A stretch of DNA of 64,000 nucleotides, from positions 16,692-80,691 of the forward strand of contig CAZOPF010000011.1 of assembly GCA_964581605.1 (NCBI GenBank). The letters are read 5' to 3'. Each line of letters starts with the position of its first letter. Position 1 is the stretch's first letter. This stretch comes from CAADGU01 sp964581605. Its GTDB lineage: Bacteria > Chloroflexota > Anaerolineae > Promineifilales > Promineifilaceae. This document shows, piece after piece, positions 39,273 through 46,504 of this stretch. The notes under the pieces were generated by a model that searched no databases, was not told the DNA's origin, and worked only from the letters and a program-made list of their open reading frames with translations. Made by a program: the position numbers and the translations under genes.

Positions 39273-39430
39273 TTGAGATTGGGAGATTGAGAGACTAAGT
39301 GATCGTTTGCAAATAAGTTAGCGATTGGGTAATTGGGTAATTAAGTAATTGAAGCGGCTAATTACCAAATTACTCAATTACATAATTACTGCACGGTTAC
39401 CAAGAGACTATGGATCTCCTAATCTCTCGC
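39273..39430. repeat. Split stutter hairpin around copy B
   Basis: The left arm GAGATTGGGAGATTGAGAGA and the right arm GGATCTCCTAATCTCTC are separated by the dispersed element at 39295-39400. AGAGACTA occurs on both sides (39290-39297 and 39403-39410). This looks like an element placed inside an older hairpin. Confidence 0.6.
39295..39400 (+). repeat. Dispersed 106-bp element, copy B
   Basis: Nearly identical to copies A, C and D: CTAAGTGATCGTTTGCAAAT at the left, central AAGCGGCTAATTACC, TGCACGGTTAC at the right. It lies between the DEAD-box helicase and DUF2442 genes. Nothing else is seen in 39431-39579. Confidence 0.92.
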
Positions 39431-39579
39431 CTCAGTAATGGATGATACCGGTTTGCCCTGTGGCCCGCAAACATCAATAAAAATAGGACGCGGACGAACG
39501 CGGATAACGCGGGTTTTGTCTGTGGGCGGTGTGTTGTTTTGCCAGTGTCAGGGGATGTGCAGCACGGCCGTGCGGCCTA

Positions 39580-39840
39580 CTAACGCCAAACCGAATCGTA
39601 ATAGAGTACATCCGGGTCAATGTCTGCATCGTTAGGCCAGGCAATCGTGCCGCCTTCGATATGAACGTCTTGAAAAACTGCCCGATCCTGGCGAGTTGGT
39701 TCAAAAATCGGCCCATGCAGAAATGGCTCTAAATCAACTTCCTGCATCGTGCCATCTTCAAATTCCAGGAACATGTAAAACTCCCGTTGTGGTGTGGCTT
39801 TTTGTATTCTCACTCGTTTGCCCGGTATCATCATTTCCAT
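39580..39840 (-). CDS. DUF2442 family protein
   Basis: 86 residues: REFYMFLEFEDGTMQEVDLEPFLHGPIFEPTRQ, FQDVHIEGGTIAWPNDADIDPDVLY. This is the DUF2442 core, often encoded next to a DUF4160 protein in a presumed toxin-antitoxin-like pair. AGGAG lies 10 bases before this ATG; the longer frame to 39924 is not family-like. The DUF4160 partner just upstream is broken. Confidence 0.8.
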   Translation of the reverse strand: MEMMIPGKRVRIQKATPQREFYMFLEFEDGTMQEVDLEPFLHGPIFEPTRQDRAVFQDVHIEGGTIAWPNDADIDPDVLYYDSVWR

Positions 39841-39853
39841 CCGCTCACTCTCC

Positions 39854-39952
39854 TCATGCCAACGGTTCAATGCGCAACAGGGGGCGCATGTGAACAGCCA
39901 GATTCCAGTTTTGGCGCAGTTCATCTCAATGCAGCGAAGCCCATTCTATCAT
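39854..39952 (-). pseudogene. Remnant of DUF4160 gene
   Basis: In one frame it reads MIEWASLH, a TGA stop, then DELRQNWNLAVHMRPLLRIEPLA and a stop. This matches the C-terminus of DUF4160 (…WxxLHxxELxxNWxLA…IEPL) with one Arg codon CGA changed to TGA. The N-terminal half is gone. It lies directly before the DUF2442 gene, where an intact partner is expected. Confidence 0.5.
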
Positions 39953-39984
39953 TAGGGAAGGAACAACACGGCCGTACCCCATCC

Positions 39985-41544
39985 TCACTCCCGGTAGTGG
40001 CAGCCCATACTTTGTTTATTGGCTAAGGCGGCCTGGGTGACGATCACGGCCGTGCGCACCGCATTCCGCAGCCCCACCAACCCATCTGTCAATTTGGTGA
40101 CGCGGTAAAACTGCTCAATCTCCGTTTCCAGGTGGCGTAACTCCCGCAGCGCCCGCTGCAAGCGATAATCAGCCCGCACCACGCCTACGTAATTCCACAT
40201 GATGTGCTGGATGGTGCTCATATCCTGAGCAATCAATAGGGGATCGGCCGTGTAGCGGCTGGTATCACGCCAGGGCGGGATGTCGTCTGGGTTGTGCAGC
40301 GGTGCGTCGGCCAGCCCGGCCAGGATGTGCTGCGCCGCCCGGTGGCCCCACACCAACCCCTCCAGCAGCGACGTGCTGGCCAGCCGGTTGGCCCCATGCA
40401 GCCCGGTGCAGGAAACTTCACCTACGGCGTAGAGATTGTGGATGGTGGTACGGCCGTGTTCATCCACCCATACCCCCCCACACGAATAATGCGCCCCCGG
40501 CACCACCGGAATCAGGTCGGTGGTGATGTCCACGCCAAACTCGGCGCAACGAGCGGCAATAGTAGGAAATCGTTCCCGTATCTTTTCCGGCGGCAGATAG
40601 GAGCGCAAATCCAGGTACACATTGTCCAGATCATGCGCCACCATCTCCTGGCGAATGGAGCGGGCCACCACGTCACGCGGCGCTAAATCTTTCCATTCCG
40701 GGTCATAGTTTTGCATGAACGGCGCGCCATTTTCATGCACCAGCCGCCCGCCCGCACCGCGCACCGCTTCGCTGATTAAAAAGTGAGGCGCGCCTTTTTT
40801 GTAAAACGTGGTGGGGTGGAACTGGATGAATTCGGCGTTGATGAGGCGTGCCCCGGTGCGGTCAGCCATGGCCAGCCCATCGCCACGTGACCCGGCCGGA
40901 TTGGTGGTGCGCAGGTAAATTTGCCCCAACCCTCCTGTTGCCAGAATGCTCTTTTTGGCCAGGATGCGGCTGATTTCGCCGCTCTCCTGGTTTAGCACGT
41001 ATGCGCCCACACAGTGGCGTGGTTCATACACGGCCAGCCGATTACGGCCGTGATGGGCCGGGGTGAGCAGGTCTACGGCCGTGTGCCCCGCCAACAATTG
41101 CACATTTGCATGACTCTTCAGCACATTCAGCAGGGCCACTTCCACGGCCCGCCCGGTGGCGTCGGCGGCGTGGGCAATGCGTGGCTGCGAATGGGCAGCC
41201 TCAAACACCGTGTCTAGCTCACCTGTTGCCTTGCGGTCCAGCGGCACGCCCACCCGTTCCAACAAGATTTTTTCCACCAGCCCCGGCCCTTCGGCGGCCA
41301 GAATGCGCGCCGCCTGGGGGTAACTGTGCCCCGCACCCGCGTGCAAAATGTCGGCCACCAACTGCTCTGGCGAATCGGCCGGGCTTTTGTAGATGATGCC
41401 GCCCTGGGCGTACTTCGTATTCGACTCTTCTGGTTCCCGCGCCCGCGTCACCAGCGTCACCGGGATGCCCGCGTCCGCCAGTTGTAACGCGGCCGTGCCC
41501 CCAGCAATGCCGCTGCCAATGATGAGAACTTCCGTTTGAATCAT
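39985..41544 (-). CDS. nadB: L-aspartate oxidase
   Basis: 519 residues. FAD-binding GSGIAGGTAALQLADAG, then NTKYAQGGI, HPTTFY, SEAVRGAGGRL with catalytic Arg, and the C-terminal GEVSCTGLHGANRLASTSLLEGLVWG. It oxidises aspartate to iminoaspartate, the first step of NAD synthesis. It is the third gene of a nadC-nadA-nadB operon. The frame extends to a GTG at 41568, but those codons are a translated stutter repeat; the ATG at 41544 (MIQTEVLIIGSG) fits the family. Confidence 0.95.
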   Translation of the reverse strand: MIQTEVLIIGSGIAGGTAALQLADAGIPVTLVTRAREPEESNTKYAQGGIIYKSPADSPEQLVADILHAGAGHSYPQAARILAAEGPGLVEKILLERVGVPLDRKATGELDTVFEAAHSQPRIAHAADATGRAVEVALLNVLKSHANVQLLAGHTAVDLLTPAHHGRNRLAVYEPRHCVGAYVLNQESGEISRILAKKSILATGGLGQIYLRTTNPAGSRGDGLAMADRTGARLINAEFIQFHPTTFYKKGAPHFLISEAVRGAGGRLVHENGAPFMQNYDPEWKDLAPRDVVARSIRQEMVAHDLDNVYLDLRSYLPPEKIRERFPTIAARCAEFGVDITTDLIPVVPGAHYSCGGVWVDEHGRTTIHNLYAVGEVSCTGLHGANRLASTSLLEGLVWGHRAAQHILAGLADAPLHNPDDIPPWRDTSRYTADPLLIAQDMSTIQHIMWNYVGVVRADYRLQRALRELRHLETEIEQFYRVTKLTDGLVGLRNAVRTAVIVTQAALANKQSMGCHYRE

Positions 41545-41547
41545 AGG

Positions 41548-41640
41548 GAATGGGATCACGGATGACACGGATTTAACGGATGAACACGGATTTTATTGTC
41601 CGTGAAAAACCGTCTTATCCGTGTCATCCGCGTATCTATT
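41548..41640. repeat. Stutter hairpin between nadA and nadB
   Basis: ATCACGGATGACACGGATTT and its variants on the left pair with TCCGTGTCATCCGCG on the right. It fills the space between the nadA stop and the nadB start. It may limit readthrough or set nadB translation. Confidence 0.75.
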
Positions 41641-42673
41641 ATCCAATTGCTAACATACGCTCAACGGAACGGAGGGCACGTACCCGGATTTCTTCAGGCA
41701 CATGCACTTCGTATTGGGTGTAGCGCAGGGCGTCGCGGGTGTCTTCCAGGCGAATCTGGTTCATGTGTGGGCAACGCACAGAGCAGAGGCGCAACATCTC
41801 CTTGTCCGGGTGGGCGGCCATGATGTTATCACCCATCGAACATTCGGTGAGCAGCAGGTAGCTGGGGGCGTTGCTTTGCTCCACAAAGCGGATGAGGGCG
41901 GTGGTGCTGCCGGAGAAGTCACTGGCGGAGACCACTTCGGGGCTACATTCGGGATGGGCCAGGATGAGAGTGTCCGGGTGGTCGTGGCGCACCGCTTCGA
42001 TATCGGCGACGGTGAACTTTTCATGTACTTCACAACGGCCGTGCCAGCCAATCATCTGCACATCCAGCGTCGTCTCGCCATTGGGTTTGCCATTCCTGGA
42101 GGGGAAAATGATATGTTTGCCCGTCTCCAGCGCCACATTGCGCGCCAGATATTCGTCCGGCAGGAAGATGATGGTGTCCGCATGGAGTGATTCCACCACC
42201 GCTTTGGCATTACCGGAGGTGCAGCAAATGTCTGTCTCCGCTTTCACGTCGGCGTAGGTGTTGATGTAGGTGACGACGGGTACGCCAGGGTACCGTGCTT
42301 TCAGGTCGCGCACGTCCTGGGCGGTGATGCTGGCGGCCAGGGAGCAGCCCGCTTTTTGGGAGGGGATCAACACCGTCTTCGTCGGGTTCAGGATTTTGGC
42401 CGTCTCGGCCATAAATTCCACGCCGCAAAAGACGATGATGTCTGCGTCCGTTTGGGCGGCACGGCGGCTGAGTTCCAGCGAATCGCCGGTGAAGTCGGGC
42501 ACGGAGTGGAACAGCGCTGGTTCCATATAGTTGTGTCCCAGGATGACGGCGTTGCGTTCCTTTTTTAGCTGGTTGATTTCGTCAGCAATTGCAGCTTTGT
42601 ACTCAATCTCAAAGTCTGGGGCAATGCGCTGCAATTTGGTACGCATGTGGGTGAGTAATTGGTCGTAGGTCAT
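41639..42673 (-). CDS. nadA: Quinolinate synthase
   Basis: 344 residues. Cysteines C110 (SQKAGCSL), C243 (HPECSPEV) and C301 (RCPHMNQ) sit where the 4Fe-4S cluster ligands are. GHNYMEPALFHSVPDFTGDSLELS and CGVEFMAETAKIL are diagnostic. It condenses iminoaspartate with dihydroxyacetone phosphate to quinolinate. AAGGAACTGATC precedes the ATG, and the gene is 13 bases after nadC. Confidence 0.96.
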   Translation of the reverse strand: MTYDQLLTHMRTKLQRIAPDFEIEYKAAIADEINQLKKERNAVILGHNYMEPALFHSVPDFTGDSLELSRRAAQTDADIIVFCGVEFMAETAKILNPTKTVLIPSQKAGCSLAASITAQDVRDLKARYPGVPVVTYINTYADVKAETDICCTSGNAKAVVESLHADTIIFLPDEYLARNVALETGKHIIFPSRNGKPNGETTLDVQMIGWHGRCEVHEKFTVADIEAVRHDHPDTLILAHPECSPEVVSASDFSGSTTALIRFVEQSNAPSYLLLTECSMGDNIMAAHPDKEMLRLCSVRCPHMNQIRLEDTRDALRYTQYEVHVPEEIRVRALRSVERMLAIG

Positions 42674-42686
42674 GATCAGTTCCTTT

Positions 42687-43523
42687 CTATGCCAGTTCCA
42701 AACTTATATCCAACGCCCGCACCGAATGGGTGAGAGCGCCAATGGAAATGAAATCTACGCCTGTGTTGGCAATGGCGCGGATGGTATCTAAATTGACGTT
42801 GCCGGACGCTTCCAGAGGGATACGGCCGTCTGTCAAAACGACTGCCTCCCGCATCTGTGCCAGACTCATGTTGTCCAGCATGATGCGGTCTATGGGGAGC
42901 GTCACGGCCGTTGCCAGTTGCGCCAATGTCGTTACTTCAATTTCAATGGGCACGTCGGGCGCATAACGTTTGACACGATGGACTGCTTCGGCCAGATCGC
43001 CATTGACGGCGGCGATGTGGTTATCCTTGATCAGCGCCATGTCAAACAGGCCAAAGCGGTGGTTTTGGCCGCCGCCGATTTGCACGGCCAGCTTGTCGGC
43101 GGCGCGTAATCCGGGCGCGGTTTTGCGTGTGTCCAGGATAACGGCCTTCGTGCCGGACACGGCGTCTACAAACTGGCGCGTCAGGGTGGCGATGCCGGAC
43201 ATGCGCTGCAAAAAGTTAAGCGCGGTACGTTCGCCGCTAAGCAGGGCGCGGGCGGGGCCTTCGATAGTGGCGATGTGTTGGCCGGGAGCTACGGTATTAC
43301 CGTCTTGCACGTGTGAGGTGAGCATGGCCCGCTCGTCCAGCAGGGTAAATACCAACTGCACCACTTCCAGGCCGGCAATGATACCGGGGGCCTTGGCTAT
43401 GAAACGGCCGTTACCCCTGACTCCATCCTCCAGCACAATGGCCAGGGTGGTCACATCGCCACTGCCCATGTCTTCGGCCAGGGCGGCACGGACGGTTTGT
43501 TCAACATATGAATGAAATTTCAA
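42687..43523 (-). CDS. nadC: Nicotinate-nucleotide pyrophosphorylase (carboxylating)
   Basis: 278 residues. EDMGSGDVTT, ALNFLQRMSGIATLT, LDTRKTAPGLRAADKLAVQIGGGQNHRFGLFDMALIKDNH and EASGNVNLDTI are all typical. It makes nicotinate mononucleotide from quinolinate and PRPP. The start is a TTG at 43523 with GGAGATGG upstream; no in-frame ATG or GTG fits better. It is the first gene of the nad operon, and a 17-bp palindrome lies 19 bases upstream. Confidence 0.95.
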   Translation of the reverse strand: MKFHSYVEQTVRAALAEDMGSGDVTTLAIVLEDGVRGNGRFIAKAPGIIAGLEVVQLVFTLLDERAMLTSHVQDGNTVAPGQHIATIEGPARALLSGERTALNFLQRMSGIATLTRQFVDAVSGTKAVILDTRKTAPGLRAADKLAVQIGGGQNHRFGLFDMALIKDNHIAAVNGDLAEAVHRVKRYAPDVPIEIEVTTLAQLATAVTLPIDRIMLDNMSLAQMREAVVLTDGRIPLEASGNVNLDTIRAIANTGVDFISIGALTHSVRALDISLELA

Positions 43524-43541
43524 ATCTACCCATCTCCATTA

Positions 43542-43558
43542 AGTGTATTTATTACACT
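43542..43558. promoter_or_regulatory. Candidate operator for the nad operon
   Basis: AGTGTATTTATTACACT is a perfect 6-bp inverted repeat (AGTGTA/TACACT) with a 5-base spacer, 19 bases before nadC. NAD synthesis operons are often under NiaR, NrtR or NadQ repressors; which would act here is not known. Confidence 0.45.
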
Positions 43559-43634
43559 AAAAATTTTAGCGACTTTATCACAACGGTTTTTTATTGTCAA
43601 TCATACACTTATGCGCCTTTTATGACTTGGAACT

Positions 43635-43672
43635 TTGCGTCGTCGCGGCCTTCTTATTAAACTCCCCCCATG
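43635..43672 (+). promoter_or_regulatory. Predicted leaderless promoter of GT4 gene
   Basis: TTGCGT, a 17-base spacer, TAAACT, six C bases, then ATG. The spacing would put the transcription start at or next to the ATG. There is no ribosome-binding site. The same arrangement is found at 57980-58017. Confidence 0.55.
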
Positions 43673-44821
43673 CACCTCGCCATCAACGCTTATTTCTGGA
43701 ACCGCCCGAATAGTGGCAGCGGCCAATACACACGTTCTCTGGTGACAACGCTACGACAGATGGTATCTGATTTACAAATCACGCTTATTTATCCGCAACG
43801 GGCCGATGACCCCGGTTTGCCTGATGTGCCTTTAGGAGTCGAAGTTTTTCCTGTGCCAACCCGTCCGGGCCATTTGGGCAAGGTGTGGTTTGAGCAGCGG
43901 GGATTTCCGGGGGCGTGTACGGCCGTACATGCCGACATCGCGCACATCCCTTACTGGGGCGGCCCGCTCCGTTCTCCCGTTCCCCAGGTGGTAACGGTGC
44001 ATGACCTGACGACGATGCTCGTGCCCGAATACCGGCGCAAAGCCGGTGCCCGCCTCTACAATGCCCTGGTCGCCGCCAGTGCCCGTGGTGCAAACCACAT
44101 CATCACCGATTCCCATGCCAGCAAAGAGGAAATTGTGACGCATTTGCACGTTCCGGTGGAAAAAGTCACCCCGATACATCTGGCGGTCACGGCCGTGTAC
44201 CAACCCCAGCCCAATTCGCTGCTGGACATGGCCGTGTTACGCAAATACGACCTGCCCGATTTCTACGTGTTGTATTTGGGCGGTTATGAACTGCACAAAA
44301 ACGTGACCACGCTGTTGCTGGCCTGGACATATGTGGGGCAGGCGTTGGGGGATGAGTACCCGCTGATTTTGGCCGGGAGAAAGCCGGAAACAACTTCAGA
44401 CAGTTACCCGGATTACGACGACTATATCCAGAAATTGGGCATTGGCGACTATGTGCGCTGGATTGGGTATGTGGATGAAGCTGACAAACCGTCGCTGTAC
44501 CGGAATGCGGAGACGTTTGTTTTTCCCAGCCGGCGCGAAGGGTTTGGGCTGCCGGTTTTAGAGGCGTTGGCCTGCGGTACGCCGGTGGTGACGACCACTG
44601 CCACCTCGCTGCCAGAGGTGGTGGGTGAGGCTGGTTTTGCCGTGGACCCGGACGACGCACGGGGTATGGCGGGGGCGATTATTGCTACCATTGTGCAGGA
44701 TGATCTGGCGAAGGAGTTAAGGAGTACGGCCGTGACGCAAGCTGCCAAATTTTCATGGGTGGACACGGCCGTGCAAACCCTGCATGTGTATGATAAAGTG
44801 TTTGAGTGTTATAGTGTTTGA
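43670..44821 (+). CDS. Family 4 glycosyltransferase
   Basis: 383 residues, GT-B fold. PNSGSGQYTRSL is near the N-terminus, VVTVHDLTTMLVPEYRR follows, and the donor-binding region has PSRREGFGLPVLEALACGTPVV (EX7E motif) and ATSLPEVVGEAG. It transfers a sugar from a nucleotide donor, probably to a lipid or cell-wall glycan. It has a leaderless-type start. Its last codons run into a GTTTGAGTG stutter repeat. Confidence 0.92.
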   Translation: MHLAINAYFWNRPNSGSGQYTRSLVTTLRQMVSDLQITLIYPQRADDPGLPDVPLGVEVFPVPTRPGHLGKVWFEQRGFPGACTAVHADIAHIPYWGGPLRSPVPQVVTVHDLTTMLVPEYRRKAGARLYNALVAASARGANHIITDSHASKEEIVTHLHVPVEKVTPIHLAVTAVYQPQPNSLLDMAVLRKYDLPDFYVLYLGGYELHKNVTTLLLAWTYVGQALGDEYPLILAGRKPETTSDSYPDYDDYIQKLGIGDYVRWIGYVDEADKPSLYRNAETFVFPSRREGFGLPVLEALACGTPVVTTTATSLPEVVGEAGFAVDPDDARGMAGAIIATIVQDDLAKELRSTAVTQAAKFSWVDTAVQTLHVYDKVFECYSV

Positions 44822-44925
44822 GTGTTCGAGTGTTTGAGTGTTCGAGTGATCTGCACACTAAAACACCAAAACACCAAATCACCAAAACACTAAATCACTA
44901 AATCACCAAATCACAAAGGCTCAAA
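44812..44925. repeat. Stutter hairpin between GT4 and dcd
   Basis: GTGTTTGAGTGTTCGAGTG is reiterated on the left; ACACTAAAACACCAAAACAC and ACTAAATCACTAAATCACC on the right. It spans the whole gap and includes the GT4 stop codon. Confidence 0.8.
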
Positions 44926-44927
44926 GT

Positions 44928-45482
44928 ATGGCAATTAAATCAGATAAATGGATACGGAAAATGGCGTTGGAACAGCAGATGATTACGCCATTTGTAGATG
45001 GACAGGTGCGGGAAGGGGTCATTTCTTATGGCTTGTCCTCCTATGGATATGACATTCGGGTAAGCAACGAGTTTAAGATATTTACCAATGTTCACTCGGC
45101 CATAGTGGACCCCAAACATTTCAATCCCAAGTCATTTATTGATTTTGAAGGGGATATTTGTGTGATACCGCCTAACTCTTTTGTGCTGGCGCAAACAGTG
45201 GAATACTTTCGCATCCCGCGCAACGTCCTGACCGTATGTTTGGGCAAATCTACCTATGCTCGTTGTGGCCTCATTGTCAACGTCACCCCATTTGAACCGG
45301 AATGGGAAGGGTATGTGACTCTGGAAATATCAAATACTACGCCACTACCGGCCCGTGTGTATGCCAACGAGGGCATTGCCCAGGTGTTGTTCTTTGAATC
45401 GGACGAGGTATGCGAGATTTCTTACGCCGACCGCAAAGGCAAATACCAGAAGCAGCAAAGCATTGTGTTACCGCGCATCTAA
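44928..45482 (+). CDS. dcd: dCTP deaminase
   Basis: 184 residues with trimeric dUTPase-like motifs: SYGYDIRV, GKSTYARCGLIVNVTPFEPEWEGYVTLEISNT and NEGIAQVLFF. The Glu in TLEISN is the catalytic residue of the family. It deaminates dCTP to dUTP on the route to dTTP. AAAGG is about 8 bases before the ATG, beside the stutter repeat. Confidence 0.95.
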   Translation: MAIKSDKWIRKMALEQQMITPFVDGQVREGVISYGLSSYGYDIRVSNEFKIFTNVHSAIVDPKHFNPKSFIDFEGDICVIPPNSFVLAQTVEYFRIPRNVLTVCLGKSTYARCGLIVNVTPFEPEWEGYVTLEISNTTPLPARVYANEGIAQVLFFESDEVCEISYADRKGKYQKQQSIVLPRI

Positions 45483-45483
45483 A

Positions 45484-45538
45484 ATGATGCTGGTGGCTGG
45501 TACTAACAACCAGCCACCAGCTACCAGCCACTAGCAAC
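45484..45538. repeat. Stutter hairpin after dcd
   Basis: GCTGGTGGCTGGTACTAAC and CAACCAGCCACCAGCTACC pair over about 12 bases. The GGCTGGTGGCTGG word also occurs inside mutS. It may terminate dcd transcription before the tRNA promoter. Confidence 0.75.
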
Positions 45539-45540
45539 TT

Positions 45541-45568
45541 TTGCCGCTTTGGGCACAATGGTTATAAT
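45541..45568 (+). promoter_or_regulatory. Promoter of tRNA-Val
   Basis: TTGCCG, a 16-base spacer and a consensus TATAAT, with the -10 box ending 18 bases before the tRNA. Confidence 0.65.
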
Positions 45569-45586
45569 TTGAGGTATCGTTAACAA

Positions 45587-45660
<74 letters not shown>

Positions 45661-45668
45661 TCTTTCTC

Positions 45669-45696
45669 TTGTTATCCCAACATTGTTTGTTATAAT
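45669..45696 (+). promoter_or_regulatory. Promoter of the Rieske/cytochrome operon
   Basis: TTGTTA, a 16-base spacer and TATAAT at 45691. This leaves a leader of about 105 bases before the Rieske gene. Confidence 0.5.
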
Positions 45697-45808
45697 CCCA
45701 TTTGTGACAAATTGCACACAGTATGTCTGAACCCAAAACCCTGGCAGGTTCACACAGAACTCTGAAAAAAGATAGTTAGACAATATAGTAGGTCAGGAGA
45801 ATAGCCAT

Positions 45809-46462
45809 ATGGCAGAGGCAGCAATTGGCGCTGACGCGCAAAGCGGCGGCATCTCACGACGTGAATTTTTGTATTACATTTGGGGCGCATCCATCGCCCT
45901 GTACCTGGCGCAGTTTGCCGGGTTACTGGTCTGGTTTTTGATTCCCCGGTTTCGGGAAGGGGAGTTTGGTGGCAAATTTGTCTTGCCTGTAGATTCAATT
46001 CCCGGAATCAATGCCGCACCGGGTAATTTCCCAGACGGCCGTTTCTGGCTGGTGCAGCTAGACTCCGATGAACCAAACGAACTGTTCGCGCTGGCTCCCG
46101 ATGAAGATGGTGAAACGTTCAAAGGGGTATTAGCCATCTACAAGGTATGTACCCATTTGGGCTGCATTTATGCCTGGACGCCAGCCAACAACCGCTATGA
46201 GTGCCCCTGTCATGGGTCGAAGTATCGGCTGGACGGCCGTCGCATCGAATCCCCCGCCCCGCGTACCCTCGACCGCTTCCAACTAGAATTCCTGGACGCC
46301 GACCGTACCCCCATCCCCAACACCCTTTCCCCAGAAGTCAATGGCTTTTACCAGCCCGTACCTATCCCAGACAACGCCGTTTTTATCAGCGTTGACACCT
46401 CCGCCAAGAAAACCGGCCCGACACAAACCTTACTTTGTGATTTTGCCGGAGCCTGTCCATAA
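45809..46462 (+). CDS. Rieske iron-sulfur protein of a bc-type complex
   Basis: 217 residues. A twin-Arg-like SRREF is followed by a membrane anchor (~20-45). The cluster-binding boxes are CTHLGC (C114, H116, C119) and CPCHGS (C132, C134, H135). It accepts electrons from quinol in complex III. AGGAG lies before the ATG. It is the first gene of a three-gene operon with cytochrome b and a diheme cytochrome c. Confidence 0.95.
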   Translation: MAEAAIGADAQSGGISRREFLYYIWGASIALYLAQFAGLLVWFLIPRFREGEFGGKFVLPVDSIPGINAAPGNFPDGRFWLVQLDSDEPNELFALAPDEDGETFKGVLAIYKVCTHLGCIYAWTPANNRYECPCHGSKYRLDGRRIESPAPRTLDRFQLEFLDADRTPIPNTLSPEVNGFYQPVPIPDNAVFISVDTSAKKTGPTQTLLCDFAGACP

Positions 46463-46504
46463 TCGGTCAAGAGGCATAGGATATAACAGGTGTAAGGAGT
46501 AAGA

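Noticed and set aside
45661..45808. Possible riboswitch in the leader of the Rieske gene
   Set aside because: Only a promoter and an unstructured leader are evident; no known riboswitch core could be recognised.
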